A DNA stretch of 64,000 bases from Massilia aurea (lineage in GTDB: Bacteria; Pseudomonadota; Gammaproteobacteria; Burkholderiales; Burkholderiaceae_D), in contig NZ_JACHBX010000005.1 in assembly GCF_014200505.1 (NCBI RefSeq), positions 248,001-312,000 on the forward strand, in the 5' to 3' direction. Numbering within the stretch: the first letter of the stretch is position 1; each line of letters begins with the position of its first letter. This document shows positions 42,818 through 50,871 of this stretch, piece by piece. Below the pieces are notes generated by a model. It worked only from the letters and a program-made list of their open reading frames with translations. It made no database searches and was not told the DNA's origin. The position numbers and the translations under genes are program-made.

Positions 42818-43846
42818 ATGTTCAAAAAGATCCTCGCCGGCGCCGCTGCCGCACTCGTGATGACGACCTCGTTTGCCGCCGACATGACCGGTGCAGGCGC
42901 TACCTTCCCGTACCCGATCTACGCCAAGTGGGCCGAGGGTTACAAGGCAGCGACCGGCAATGGCCTGAACTACCAGTCGGTGGGTTCGGGCGCCGGTATC
43001 AAGCAGATCAAGGCCAAGACCGTCGACTTCGGCGCGTCGGACATGCCACTCAAGGCAGATGAGTTGGACAAGGAAGGCCTGATGCAGTTCCCGGCCATCA
43101 TGGGCGGCGTGGTTGCCGTGGTCAACGTCGACGGCGTGACCCCAGGCCAGCTGAAGATGACCGGCCCGGTGCTGGCTGACATCTACATGGGCAAGATCAC
43201 CAAGTGGAACGCCGCGCCGATCGCCGCGTTGAACCCGGGCGTCAAGCTGCCGGACACCGACATCACCGTCGTGCACCGTGCTGACAGCTCGGGCACCTCG
43301 TTCCTGTGGACCGACTTCCTGGCAAAAACCAGCCCGGCCTGGAAAGAAAGCATCGGCTCGGGCACCACCGTGAAGTGGGCCGTGGGCGTGGGCGGCAAGG
43401 GCAACGAAGGCGTCGCCGCCAACGTGCAGCGTATCAAGGGTTCGATCGGCTACGTCGAGTGGGCTTACGCGAAAAAGAACAAGCTGTCGCACACCCAGCT
43501 GCGCAATAAAGAAGGCGTCGATCTGCAGCCAAGCGACGACGTGTTCAAGGCAGCTGCGGCGAACGCCGAGTGGAACAAGACCCCAGGCTTCGGCGTGGTC
43601 CTGACCGACGGCGCTGGCAAGCAAAGCTGGCCAGTCACCGGCGTGTCGTACATCCTGATGCACAAGGAACAGGCTGATGCGAACAAGGGCAAGGAAGTCG
43701 TCAAGTTCTTCGACTGGGCCTTCAAGAACGGCGCGCCAGCAGCAGCTGAACTGGACTACGTCCCGATGCCAGCCAGCGTCGTCAAGCAAGTGCAGGATGC
43801 CTGGAAAGCCAACCTGAAAGACGCTTCCGGCAAAGCGATCATGTAA
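42818..43846 (+). CDS. pstS: Phosphate ABC transporter substrate-binding protein
   Basis: A 342-residue periplasmic phosphate-binding protein. A signal peptide ends at TSFAA (about residue 20). Phosphate-site motifs are 'GAGATFPYPIYAKW' (24-37), 'SVGSGAGIKQI' (54-64), 'DFGASDMPL' (70-78) and 'VHRADSSGTSFLWTDFL' (about 150-166), all intact. The length is typical. The pstCAB and phoU genes that normally follow are not here: an intrinsic terminator comes 20 bases after the stop. It may be an orphan or second copy. The start has CAACTAAGGAAT upstream. Confidence 0.95.
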   Translation: MFKKILAGAAAALVMTTSFAADMTGAGATFPYPIYAKWAEGYKAATGNGLNYQSVGSGAGIKQIKAKTVDFGASDMPLKADELDKEGLMQFPAIMGGVVAVVNVDGVTPGQLKMTGPVLADIYMGKITKWNAAPIAALNPGVKLPDTDITVVHRADSSGTSFLWTDFLAKTSPAWKESIGSGTTVKWAVGVGGKGNEGVAANVQRIKGSIGYVEWAYAKKNKLSHTQLRNKEGVDLQPSDDVFKAAAANAEWNKTPGFGVVLTDGAGKQSWPVTGVSYILMHKEQADANKGKEVVKFFDWAFKNGAPAAAELDYVPMPASVVKQVQDAWKANLKDASGKAIM

Positions 43847-43865
43847 TCAGGCAGGTGAAGTAACG

Positions 43866-43894
43866 ATCCGGCAGCGCGACTGCCGGATTTTTTT
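43866..43894 (+). terminator. Intrinsic terminator of pstS
   Basis: A perfect 9-base stem ATCCGGCAG/CTGCCGGAT with loop CGCGA is followed by a run of T residues. It cleanly separates pstS from the response-regulator gene. Confidence 0.9.
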
Positions 43895-43936
43895 ATCAGC
43901 ACATCCAACCTCGGCATCTCACAGACTGGGTATCCC

Positions 43937-44599
43937 ATGACAATGGCGAACACGATCGTCCTGGTGATTGACGACAAGCCGGCCATCGCCGAACTGCTCA
44001 AATTTTCACTGCACGAGGACGAGTGGGTCTGGCACAACGTGCCGAGCCTGGCGCAAGCCTGGGACTTCATCGGACGCGAACGGCCCGAACTGCTGCTGCA
44101 GGAATCGATGCTGCGCAACGAAGGCGGCATGCGCCTGCTGGCCCGCCTGCGCGGCGACAGGCGTCTGCGCGAACAACCCGTCATCCTGCTGGCGGCCGAA
44201 TGTGCTGAAGGCGAGCGTCCGCTGGCATTGCCGGCGCCGGTCACCCATCCCGAATTCATTCCGCAGGCGCCGATCGGCGAAGCGCGCGAACTGTCGCCCG
44301 AATCGCGGGTGCTGCGCTCGGGCCGCCTGGTGCTCGATCCGCTCAGCTGCAGCGTCAGGGTCGGCAACAGCCGGGTCGAAGTACGCCACGCCGAATATCG
44401 CCTGCTGCGATTCTTGCTGTGCCATCCGGGCCAGGTCTTCTCACGCTCACAATTACTTGAACAGCTGTGGGACGCGCACCAGTCGCTCGACCAGCGCACC
44501 GTCGACGTCCACGTGCTGCGCCTGCGCAAGGCGCTGGGCCGCGCCAAATCGCTGATCAAGACCGTGCGTGGCGCCGGTTACATGCTCGCGCCAACCTGA
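43937..44599 (+). CDS. OmpR/PhoB-family regulator with degenerate receiver (Asp to Glu)
   Basis: A 220-residue winged-helix regulator. The C-terminal DNA-binding domain (about 120-218) is normal: 'VEVRHAEYRLLRFLLCHPGQVFSRSQLLEQLW' and 'RTVDVHVLRLRKALG...IKTVRGAGYML'. The receiver (1-115) keeps the acidic pair Asp12-Asp13, but the phospho-acceptor position in 'RPELLLQESML' is Glu56, the conserved Thr is Ala86 and the conserved Lys is Gln110. It therefore cannot be phosphorylated in the usual way; the Glu may mimic the active state. It lies 22 bases before the GGDEF-EAL gene and shares its direction, so the two are probably co-transcribed. Confidence 0.9.
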   Translation: MTMANTIVLVIDDKPAIAELLKFSLHEDEWVWHNVPSLAQAWDFIGRERPELLLQESMLRNEGGMRLLARLRGDRRLREQPVILLAAECAEGERPLALPAPVTHPEFIPQAPIGEARELSPESRVLRSGRLVLDPLSCSVRVGNSRVEVRHAEYRLLRFLLCHPGQVFSRSQLLEQLWDAHQSLDQRTVDVHVLRLRKALGRAKSLIKTVRGAGYMLAPT

Positions 44600-44620
44600 C
44601 ATGCAGTGTTTGCCGGCAGC

Positions 44621-47308
44621 ATGAGCCACCACCCCCGTATCGCGCCTTCCATCACGCCTCACCGCAACAAGCGCTACCTGGTGCTGGCATGGCCGCTGCT
44701 TGCGCTGTTGCTCTGCATTGCGCTGTGGGGCGCGACCCTGGTGCGGGTGGACGCCGAACAGGAGCGCGTTGCCGGCCAGATCCGCAAGGATGCCGCTGCC
44801 TACGCCGAAGCCTACGAGCAGTACATCACGCGCTCGGTCGCGCAGATGGACCAGATCACGATGCAGCTCAAGTTCAGCTGGGAGAACTCGCGCAAGCCGG
44901 AACTCCTGGCGGACATGCGGCGCGACGGCATGTTCACCGACAGCGCCTTCCACGTGGTCGCCGTGCTCGACCGACGTGGCATCGTGCGTTCCAGCACGCG
45001 GCCCGGCCTGGTTGGCGCCGACCTGGCGGACGGCCCGTATTTTTCGCGCCACCGCGACAACAATTCGACGGCGCTGCGGCTGGGCACCACGCCGGTGCAG
45101 TTCGGCGCGGCCGACGACGTGGTGCTGTTCACGCGCCGCCTGGATGACCGCGAAGACGAGTTCGACGGTGTGATCATGATGGCGGTCGATGCGCGCTACT
45201 TCACGTCGTTCGTCAGCCCGGCCACGCTCGGTGCCGGCGGCATCGTGGCGCTGGCCGGCAGCGAAGGGCGCCTGCGCGTCGAACAGCGCAGCGACGGCGC
45301 CGCGTTTTTCGACACTGCCACGCTGCCGCGCCGCGGCGCCGCCTGGTCGGGCGAGCAGGGCGTGCGCGAAGTCGATGGGGCGAATGGCTTTGCCGACGGC
45401 CAGTCGCGCGTGCTGGGCTGGCGCCAGTCGCCGGTCTATCCACTGGTCGCACTGGTCGGCTTGCCGCGCGCCGATACGCTGGCCGCGACCAATACCTACT
45501 GGACCGACAGCCGCGACCGCGCCATTGCCGCGACGCTGTGCCTGATGCTGCTGGGCGCCGTCGGCGCCGTGCTGGCGCAGCGCGCGCTGCAGCGCGGCAC
45601 CGAACAGGACGACGTACGGCGCGCCTACCGCACCGCCACCGAAAGCGGCAACGACGGCTTCTACATGGCAGCCGCCGTGCGCGGGCGGGATGGGCAGATC
45701 GTCGACTTTCGCATCGTCGACTGCAATGAACGGGGCGCCTTCTTCTATGGCATGACGCGTGACGACCTGGTCGGCGCGAGCCTGGCCGAGATCGACACCG
45801 GCCTGTTCGGCGAAGAATTGCTGGCCACCTACCGCAAGGCGATGGAGACGGGCTTCCATGAGGACGACCGCAAGATGCCAAGCGACAATCGCCTGAACAT
45901 CAGTTGGGGCCGGCGTCGCCTGGTGCGGGTCGGTCATGGCCTGGCCGTCACGCTGCAGGACATCAGCGAGCGCAAGGCCCACGAGTCGCAGCTCGAGCGC
46001 CTGGCCAACGTCGACTCGCTGACGGGCCTGGCCACCCGCCACGCGTTGTTGGAGCGCATGCCGGCGATGCTGGCACAGGCACAGACCGCCGACATGGGGG
46101 CGGCGCTGCTGTTCATCGACCTGGACGAATTCAAGCACATCAACGATTCGCACGGCCACGCCACCGGCGACGGGGTGCTCAAGTGCGCGGCCCAGCGCCT
46201 GCTGTCGCTGCTGCGCCCGTCAGACCAGGTGGCCCGCTTCGGCGGCGACGAATTCGTCGTCCTGCTCACGCCCTGCGATGGCGAGCGCCAGGCGGCGTCG
46301 GTTGCGGCGCGCATCGTCGAGGCGTTTGGTGTGCCGTTCCTGCTGGGCGACGAGCTGCACGCGGTGGGCGCATCGATCGGCATCAGCATGTACCCGCGCG
46401 ACGGCGCCGATGCCGAGACGCTGGTGCGCCACAGCGATATCGCCATGTATGTCGGCAAGAATGACGGCAAGGGCCAGTACCGCTTCTTCGATCCATCGCT
46501 GTCGACGACGCTCAATTCACGCGCGCGCCTAAAGCAGCACATTCTGGAAGCGCTCGAGGGCGACCAGTTCGTGCTGCATTACCAGCCGCGTGTCGATGCC
46601 CGCAGCGGCGAGTTGCTGAGCATGGAAGCGCTGGTGCGCTGGCGCCATCCGACGCTGGGCATGGTGGCGCCGGGCGACTTCATTCCACTGGCCGAATCGA
46701 CCGGCCTGATCGTGCGCATCGGCGAAGCCGTGATCGACAAGGCGTGCGCGCAACTGGCCGCGTGGCGCGAGGCCGGCGTGGCGCTGGTGCCCGTCTCGAT
46801 CAATGTCTCGCCCAAGCAGTTTTTGCGCGGCGGCGTGCAGCGGCAGCTGCGCGCGGCGATGGCGCGCCACGGCGTGCCGGCCAGCCTGATCGAGGTGGAA
46901 ATCACCGAGTCGGCGATGATGGGCGACCAGGACGACATCCTGGCCGAACTGGCGGCGCTGCGCGCGCTGGGCGTGAAGCTGCACGTGGACGACTTCGGCA
47001 CGGGCTACTCGTCGCTGTCGCAATTGCAGCGCCTGAAAATGGACGTGCTGAAGGTCGACCGTGCGTTCACGAACGAGCTGGCCAGGTCGAAAGAGGGCAA
47101 GGTGTTCTTCCAGGCGATCGTGTCGATGGCGCACGCGCTGGGGATGTCGGTCGTGGCCGAGGGCGTGGAAACCGCCGAGCAGCTGGCGATCCTGCGCGGC
47201 CTGGAATGCAATGAAGTGCAGGGTTACTTCATCGCGCGCCCGATGCCGGCGCACGAGATGGCGGTGTTGATGGCGCAGCGCTATTTACTTGAGATAACAG
47301 CAGCTTGA
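44621..47308 (+). CDS. CACHE-PAS-GGDEF-EAL cyclic di-GMP protein
   Basis: An 895-residue inner-membrane protein. The first helix is at about residues 20-42. A periplasmic double-CACHE sensor (about 50-295) is followed by the second helix (about 305-327), PAS (335-450), GGDEF (465-622) and EAL (640-890). The diguanylate cyclase site is canonical GGDEF in 'RFGGDEFVVLL', and the phosphodiesterase motif is intact EAL in 'SMEALVRWRHP' with 'DDFGTGYSSLSQL' and 'VVAEGVET'. Both activities are thus possible. I chose the ATG at 44621 over a GTG at 44606. It follows the degenerate regulator gene, which may set its expression. Confidence 0.93.
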   Translation: MSHHPRIAPSITPHRNKRYLVLAWPLLALLLCIALWGATLVRVDAEQERVAGQIRKDAAAYAEAYEQYITRSVAQMDQITMQLKFSWENSRKPELLADMRRDGMFTDSAFHVVAVLDRRGIVRSSTRPGLVGADLADGPYFSRHRDNNSTALRLGTTPVQFGAADDVVLFTRRLDDREDEFDGVIMMAVDARYFTSFVSPATLGAGGIVALAGSEGRLRVEQRSDGAAFFDTATLPRRGAAWSGEQGVREVDGANGFADGQSRVLGWRQSPVYPLVALVGLPRADTLAATNTYWTDSRDRAIAATLCLMLLGAVGAVLAQRALQRGTEQDDVRRAYRTATESGNDGFYMAAAVRGRDGQIVDFRIVDCNERGAFFYGMTRDDLVGASLAEIDTGLFGEELLATYRKAMETGFHEDDRKMPSDNRLNISWGRRRLVRVGHGLAVTLQDISERKAHESQLERLANVDSLTGLATRHALLERMPAMLAQAQTADMGAALLFIDLDEFKHINDSHGHATGDGVLKCAAQRLLSLLRPSDQVARFGGDEFVVLLTPCDGERQAASVAARIVEAFGVPFLLGDELHAVGASIGISMYPRDGADAETLVRHSDIAMYVGKNDGKGQYRFFDPSLSTTLNSRARLKQHILEALEGDQFVLHYQPRVDARSGELLSMEALVRWRHPTLGMVAPGDFIPLAESTGLIVRIGEAVIDKACAQLAAWREAGVALVPVSINVSPKQFLRGGVQRQLRAAMARHGVPASLIEVEITESAMMGDQDDILAELAALRALGVKLHVDDFGTGYSSLSQLQRLKMDVLKVDRAFTNELARSKEGKVFFQAIVSMAHALGMSVVAEGVETAEQLAILRGLECNEVQGYFIARPMPAHEMAVLMAQRYLLEITAA

Positions 47309-47312
47309 GATA

Positions 47313-47340
47313 GCGGCGGCGCCGTCGTGAGCGCCGCCGC
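47313..47340 (+). terminator. GC-rich hairpin between convergent genes
   Basis: Perfect 10-base arms GCGGCGGCGC and GCGCCGCCGC with an 8-base loop lie four bases after the GGDEF-EAL stop. There is no T-run. It likely helps terminate this gene and the convergent GST gene. Confidence 0.5.
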
Positions 47341-47345
47341 GACGA

Positions 47346-48188
47346 TCAGTCGAGGTCGGCAGCGCTGTGGCGTTCCAGCACCTGGTCTTCCGCCGGTCCG
47401 AACGACCGGTTGACCTTGCGCCCACGCACCACGGCCGGCCGCGCTGCGATTGCATCGGCCCAGCGCTTGACGTGCTTGTACTCGTGCACCGACAGGAATG
47501 TGGCCGCTTCGTACAGCTGACCGAGTACCATGCCGCCATACCATGGCCAGATGGCCATGTCAGCGATCGTGTAGTCGTCGCCGGCCATGTAGCGGTTGTC
47601 GGCCAGATGGCGATCCAGCACGTCGAGCTGGCGCTTGGTTTCCATCGCGTAGCGGTCGATCGGGTATTGCAGTTTTTCCGGCGCATACGCGTAGAAGTGG
47701 CCAAAGCCGCCGCCCATGAATGGCGCCGAACCCATCTGCCAGAACAGCCAGTTCATCGTCTCGGTGCGCGCCACGCCATCTTTCGGCAGGAACGCGCCGA
47801 ACTTCTCGGCCAGGTACACGAGGATCGCACCCGATTCGAACACCCGCACGGGCTCGGCGCCACTGCGGTCGACCAGGGCAGGGATCTTCGAATTCGGGTT
47901 GGCGTCAACGAAGCCGCTCGAGAACTGCATGCCTTCGTTAATGCGGATCAGCCAGGCATCGTACTCGGCGCCCGCATGGCCGGCGGCCAGCAGTTCTTCG
48001 AGCATGATCGAGACTTTCACGCCATTGGGCGTGGCCAGCGAATACAGCTGCAGCGGATGTTCGCCGACCGGCAGCGCCTGGTCGTGCGTCGGTCCGGCGA
48101 CCGGGCGATTGATGTTGGCAAAGGCGCCGCCCGGGGTGGCGGGCGGGGTCCAGACAGTTGGTGGGACATACGGCGTTGAATCAGGCAT
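47346..48188 (-). CDS. yghU: YghU-like glutathione S-transferase (disulfide reductase type)
   Basis: A 280-residue GST-fold protein of the YghU/Nu class. The long N-terminal extension ('YVPPTVWTPPATPGGAFANINRP') is characteristic. The thioredoxin domain has 'LYSLATPNGVKVSIMLEEL' (48-66), where Thr/Asn replace the usual Tyr/Ser, and 'NPNSKIPALVD' with 'FESGAILVYLAEKFG' for glutathione binding. The helical domain ends near 'RPAVVRGRKVNR'. Family members bind two glutathiones and show disulfide-bond reductase activity with little transferase activity. It is monocistronic, convergent with the GGDEF-EAL gene. Confidence 0.88.
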   Translation of the reverse strand: MPDSTPYVPPTVWTPPATPGGAFANINRPVAGPTHDQALPVGEHPLQLYSLATPNGVKVSIMLEELLAAGHAGAEYDAWLIRINEGMQFSSGFVDANPNSKIPALVDRSGAEPVRVFESGAILVYLAEKFGAFLPKDGVARTETMNWLFWQMGSAPFMGGGFGHFYAYAPEKLQYPIDRYAMETKRQLDVLDRHLADNRYMAGDDYTIADMAIWPWYGGMVLGQLYEAATFLSVHEYKHVKRWADAIAARPAVVRGRKVNRSFGPAEDQVLERHSAADLD

Positions 48189-48301
48189 GGCGTTTCCTTG
48201 AGCTGACGTGTCAGAAGAACCATTCTAGCCAATGGGCGACAAACGTGTCGGCGGCGGCTTCACGCGTTCAAGTTACCCCGGTTTCGTGGCGGCCACGTGT
48301 T

Positions 48302-48380
48302 GTTGAACGCGTGGACGGGGAACCCGTCCACCCTACAAAAATACCGTAGTGTGGGCGGCTATGCCGCCCACGCGTTCAAC
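48302..48380. repeat. 79-base double-palindrome repeat element
   Basis: The left unit is GTTGAACGC, then GTGGACGGG, GAA, CCCGTCCAC, then CCTAC. The right unit is its inverse: GTAG, T, GTGGGCGGC, TAT, GCCGCCCAC, GCGTTCAAC. The outer arms GTTGAACGC/GCGTTCAAC match perfectly, and each unit is itself a perfect 9-base hairpin. The left unit is nearly identical to the one at 19455-19485. It resembles a BIME-like pair and lies between the GST gene start and the rpoH terminator. Confidence 0.75.
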
Positions 48381-48430
48381 GGAACCACAATCCGCCAAGT
48401 CGGGGTTGAAAAGCGCAACGCCACATAAGA

Positions 48431-48454
48431 AAAAACCCCGCCGAAGCGGGGTTT
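48431..48454 (-). terminator. Intrinsic terminator of rpoH
   Basis: Read on the minus strand, AAACCCCGC, loop TTCG, GCGGGGTTT is followed by more T residues. The UUCG tetraloop and 9-base stem make it a strong Rho-independent terminator 18 bases after the rpoH stop. Confidence 0.9.
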
Positions 48455-48472
48455 GGGAGATGGCAGAGGGGC

Positions 48473-49363
48473 TCAGACAAACGCCGTCAGCGCACCCTTC
48501 ATCTTTTTGAGGGCAGCCGACTCGATCTGGCGAATCCGCTCGGCCGACACGCTGAATTCTTCCGCCAGCGTGTGCAGCGTGGCACCCGACCCATCGTCGT
48601 TGGCCAGCCAGCGTGCTTCGATGATGCGGCGCGAACGCGGATCCAGCTTGCCGAGCGCCGATTCCAGGCCTTCGGACTGCAGGCGCGTGACTTGCTGGGC
48701 TTCGAGCACCTTGGTCGGCTCTTGCTGCTCCGACGACAGGTAGGCGATCGGCGAGAACTTGTCGTCTTCGTCGTCGGTTGGCGACTCGAGCGCGATATCG
48801 CGGCCCGACAGACGGGTTTCCATCTCGATCACTTCTTCACGCTTGACGCCCAGCAGCTTGGCCAGATCATCGACCTGACCCGGCGACATCGCATCCAGGC
48901 CCACCTTGTTGCTGCGCAGGTTGAAAAACAGCTTGCGCTGCGCCTTCGTCGTCGCGACCTTTACGAGGCGCCAGTTCTTGAGAATGTACTCATGCATCTC
49001 GGCCTTGATCCAGTGCATCGCGTACGACACCAGGCGCACGCCCTGGTTCGGGTCGAAACGCTTGACTGCCTTCATCAGGCCGATATTGCCTTCCTGGATC
49101 AGGTCCGCGTGCGGCAGGCCGTAGCCCAGATAGCCACGCGCGATCGACACCACCAGGCGCAGGTGCGACAGCACCATCTTTTGCGCTGCGTCGAGATCGT
49201 TATCGTCGCGCAGCCGCTTTGCCAGCGACATCTCTTCTTCGTGCGTCAGCATCGGCAGGCGGTTCACTGCCGAGATGTACGCATCGATATTGCCGAGATT
49301 GCCGGTGAAACCTAGTCCCAGAGCACGATTGCCGGTCGGGACCAATGCGGATTGTGCGGACAT
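48473..49363 (-). CDS. rpoH: RNA polymerase sigma-32 (heat-shock sigma factor)
   Basis: A 296-residue sigma-70-family factor. Region 2 spans about 50-125 ('LVVSIARGYLGYGLPHADLIQEGNIGLMKAVKRFDPNQGVRLVSYAMHWIKAEMHEYILKNWRLVKVATTKAQRKLFF'); the RpoH-box type sequence QRKLFFNLR is present at about 141-149. Region 4 follows ('LAEEFSVSAERIRQIESAALKKMKGAL') at the end. AAGGGAAA precedes the ATG. It controls chaperone and protease genes on heat shock. The gene follows ftsX at a distance of 587 bases, the classical ftsYEX-rpoH order, with a CIRCE-like operator in the promoter region. Confidence 0.96.
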   Translation of the reverse strand: MSAQSALVPTGNRALGLGFTGNLGNIDAYISAVNRLPMLTHEEEMSLAKRLRDDNDLDAAQKMVLSHLRLVVSIARGYLGYGLPHADLIQEGNIGLMKAVKRFDPNQGVRLVSYAMHWIKAEMHEYILKNWRLVKVATTKAQRKLFFNLRSNKVGLDAMSPGQVDDLAKLLGVKREEVIEMETRLSGRDIALESPTDDEDDKFSPIAYLSSEQQEPTKVLEAQQVTRLQSEGLESALGKLDPRSRRIIEARWLANDDGSGATLHTLAEEFSVSAERIRQIESAALKKMKGALTAFV

Positions 49364-49493
49364 GTTTATTTCCCTTTTAATAATCTTGCTGCATCCTGAC
49401 GGGCCTCGGCCTCATGCCGGTGACACCATCCTGAAGCCAACATCGCTTCGTCATGCGGATACTTTTGCTTGAAATTTGATTGCCTTGGACCAT

Positions 49494-49523
49494 ATATTAG
49501 CACTCCCCCAAAGAGAGTGCCAG
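49494..49523 (-). promoter_or_regulatory. CIRCE-like HrcA operator overlapping the rpoH promoter
   Basis: TTAGCACTC (49497-49505), nine bases, GAGTGCCAG (49515-49523) matches the CIRCE consensus (TTAGCACTC-N9-GAGTGCTAA) perfectly in the left arm and at seven of nine bases in the right. On the minus strand it overlaps a promoter with -35 CTGGCA (49518-49523), an 18-base spacer and -10 TAATAT (49494-49499), pointing to rpoH 130 bases downstream. Confidence 0.75.
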
Positions 49524-49917
49524 AACGTGGCCAGAACTTAAGACTGTCCAAAGTATTGCCTATGGGAATTAAATCCGCAAGCAAACTTACTGTAGAACAG
49601 CACTTGAATATTCGTTTGATTCAGATCAGAACCGAGCCGATAAACACTGGAAATCGCGTACAGGTTCAGAGTAAGGCGCGACAGACAAGCTCTCTGTTGA
49701 ATGGCGCACGTACGAATGGGACGGCCTGTAGGAGTTCTACGCAAGACAGCGTAGGGAAGTGCGAAGCGACCGTAGGAGCATTAGCGCACTGCGGCGCATT
49801 CCGACGGTCAGGTAATCGGGGAGGCAGCGCAACGGCCGCCTCGCCCTGCTATGGAAGTGGTGCCACTTCCGCCATTTTCAACACCCTGAATCAATCTTTT
49901 TTATTCAGCAATATTGT

Positions 49918-49941
49918 AGGAGTGCCGTTGCCGGCACTCCT
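49918..49941 (-). terminator. Hairpin after ftsX
   Basis: Perfect 10-base arms AGGAGTGCCG and CGGCACTCCT with loop TTGC lie 10 bases after the ftsX stop. There is no clear T-run on the minus strand (ACAATATT follows). It is probably the transcript end or RNA-stabilising structure of ftsYEX. Confidence 0.5.
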
Positions 49942-49950
49942 GTAGCGCTG

Positions 49951-50871
49951 TCAGCGCCCCCGCGCTAGGTGACGCCGTACCGACAGCATGGCGCCGATCA
50001 GGCCCAGTCCAGCGCTCACCGCCAGCAAGCCGGCAATTTCCAGTCCGCCCAGCGCCATCAGCTGGAATTGTGAGCCATACAGCCGCGCAAATTCGGCGAT
50101 GGCGCCATTCAGTGGGTGCAAGGCAAGCGCCACCACGCCCAGGGCCACGCCGCCGGCGCACAGGCCGAGCAGGGCGCCCGTATAGAAGAACGGGCGGTGA
50201 ATGAAGTCATTGGTCGCGCCGAGCAGTTGCGAGACGGAGATTTCTTCTTTCTGCGTCAGCACCTGCAGGCGGATGGTATTGAACACCACGGCGATGACGA
50301 CGATGCCGAGCGTACCGGCCAGCAGCAGCAGGGCCAGGCGCAGGATGCCCAGCAGCGCAGCCAGGCGCTTGACCCAGGCCGAGTCGACCTGCACCGTCTC
50401 GACGCCGGGCAGGGCGCGCAGGCGCTCGGTGATGGCGTCGACCTGCGCGGCGGCGCCGGCGCTGGCAAAGCCGCCCAGCTTCATCACGTAACTGTCCGGC
50501 AGCGGATTCTCGCCCAGCGTTTCCAGCACCCCGCCCAGGCTGCTGCGTGCCTTGAGCGATTCCAGCGCTTCTTCGCGCGGCACGAACATGACTTCGCCCT
50601 TGCCCTGCGCGACGATCTGGCGAATCTGCGGCAGCAGGGCCTGTGCATCGGGCCGGCTGACATCTTCGCGCATGAACAGGCTGATCTCGGGGTCGACCGA
50701 CAACTGCTCGGACAGCGGCCGTACATTGTCGAGCAGGGTCAGGCCAGCAAACGGCAGCGTGAGCGCCAGCGCGACGACGAGCACGTTGAACAGGAAGCTG
50801 CCGGGCGACTTGCGCACGGTCGACAGCGCGGCCACCAGGGCGAAACGGTGCTGGCGCAACCACGGGCTCAT
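49951..50871 (-). CDS. ftsX: Cell division protein FtsX
   Basis: A 306-residue membrane partner of FtsE at the septum, where FtsEX links the divisome to peptidoglycan hydrolase activation. A cytoplasmic N-terminus ('RQHRFALVAALSTVRKSPGSFLFNVLVVALALTLP') leads into helix 1. A periplasmic domain (about 50-165) and three C-terminal helices with 'LQVLTQKEEISVSQLLGATNDFIHRPFFYTGALLGL' follow, as in the family. The ATG at 50871 overlaps the ftsE stop by four bases (ATGA). An in-frame extension to 50961 lies inside ftsE and is rejected. Confidence 0.94.
   Translation of the reverse strand: MSPWLRQHRFALVAALSTVRKSPGSFLFNVLVVALALTLPFAGLTLLDNVRPLSEQLSVDPEISLFMREDVSRPDAQALLPQIRQIVAQGKGEVMFVPREEALESLKARSSLGGVLETLGENPLPDSYVMKLGGFASAGAAAQVDAITERLRALPGVETVQVDSAWVKRLAALLGILRLALLLLAGTLGIVVIAVVFNTIRLQVLTQKEEISVSQLLGATNDFIHRPFFYTGALLGLCAGGVALGVVALALHPLNGAIAEFARLYGSQFQLMALGGLEIAGLLAVSAGLGLIGAMLSVRRHLARGR

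Larger units (their letters stand above)
49364..49950. other. Intergenic region upstream of rpoH, without a supported gene
   Basis: This 587-base gap holds the rpoH leader (about 130 bases) and the CIRCE-like promoter (49494-49523). It also has several dyads: GACCGTAGGA/TCCGACGGTC (49768-49777 with 49800-49809, one mismatch), a GGAAGTGG/CCACTTCC palindrome (49853-49870) and a 10-base hairpin near ftsX. The middle is lower in GC. Short frames here lack ribosome sites and overlap the operator, so I annotate none. A small RNA or a decayed repeat element is possible. Confidence 0.55.

Noticed and set aside
43937..44599. Naming the regulator after pstS as PhoB
   Set aside because: It is of the same OmpR/PhoB fold and sits beside pstS, but the receiver lacks the phospho-acceptor Asp, Thr and Lys, a terminator separates it from pstS, and no PhoR gene follows.
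49366..49584. 72-codon minus-strand frame upstream of rpoH
   Set aside because: It spans the CIRCE-like operator and promoter, lacks a ribosome site and has no similarity, so it is the rpoH leader rather than a gene.
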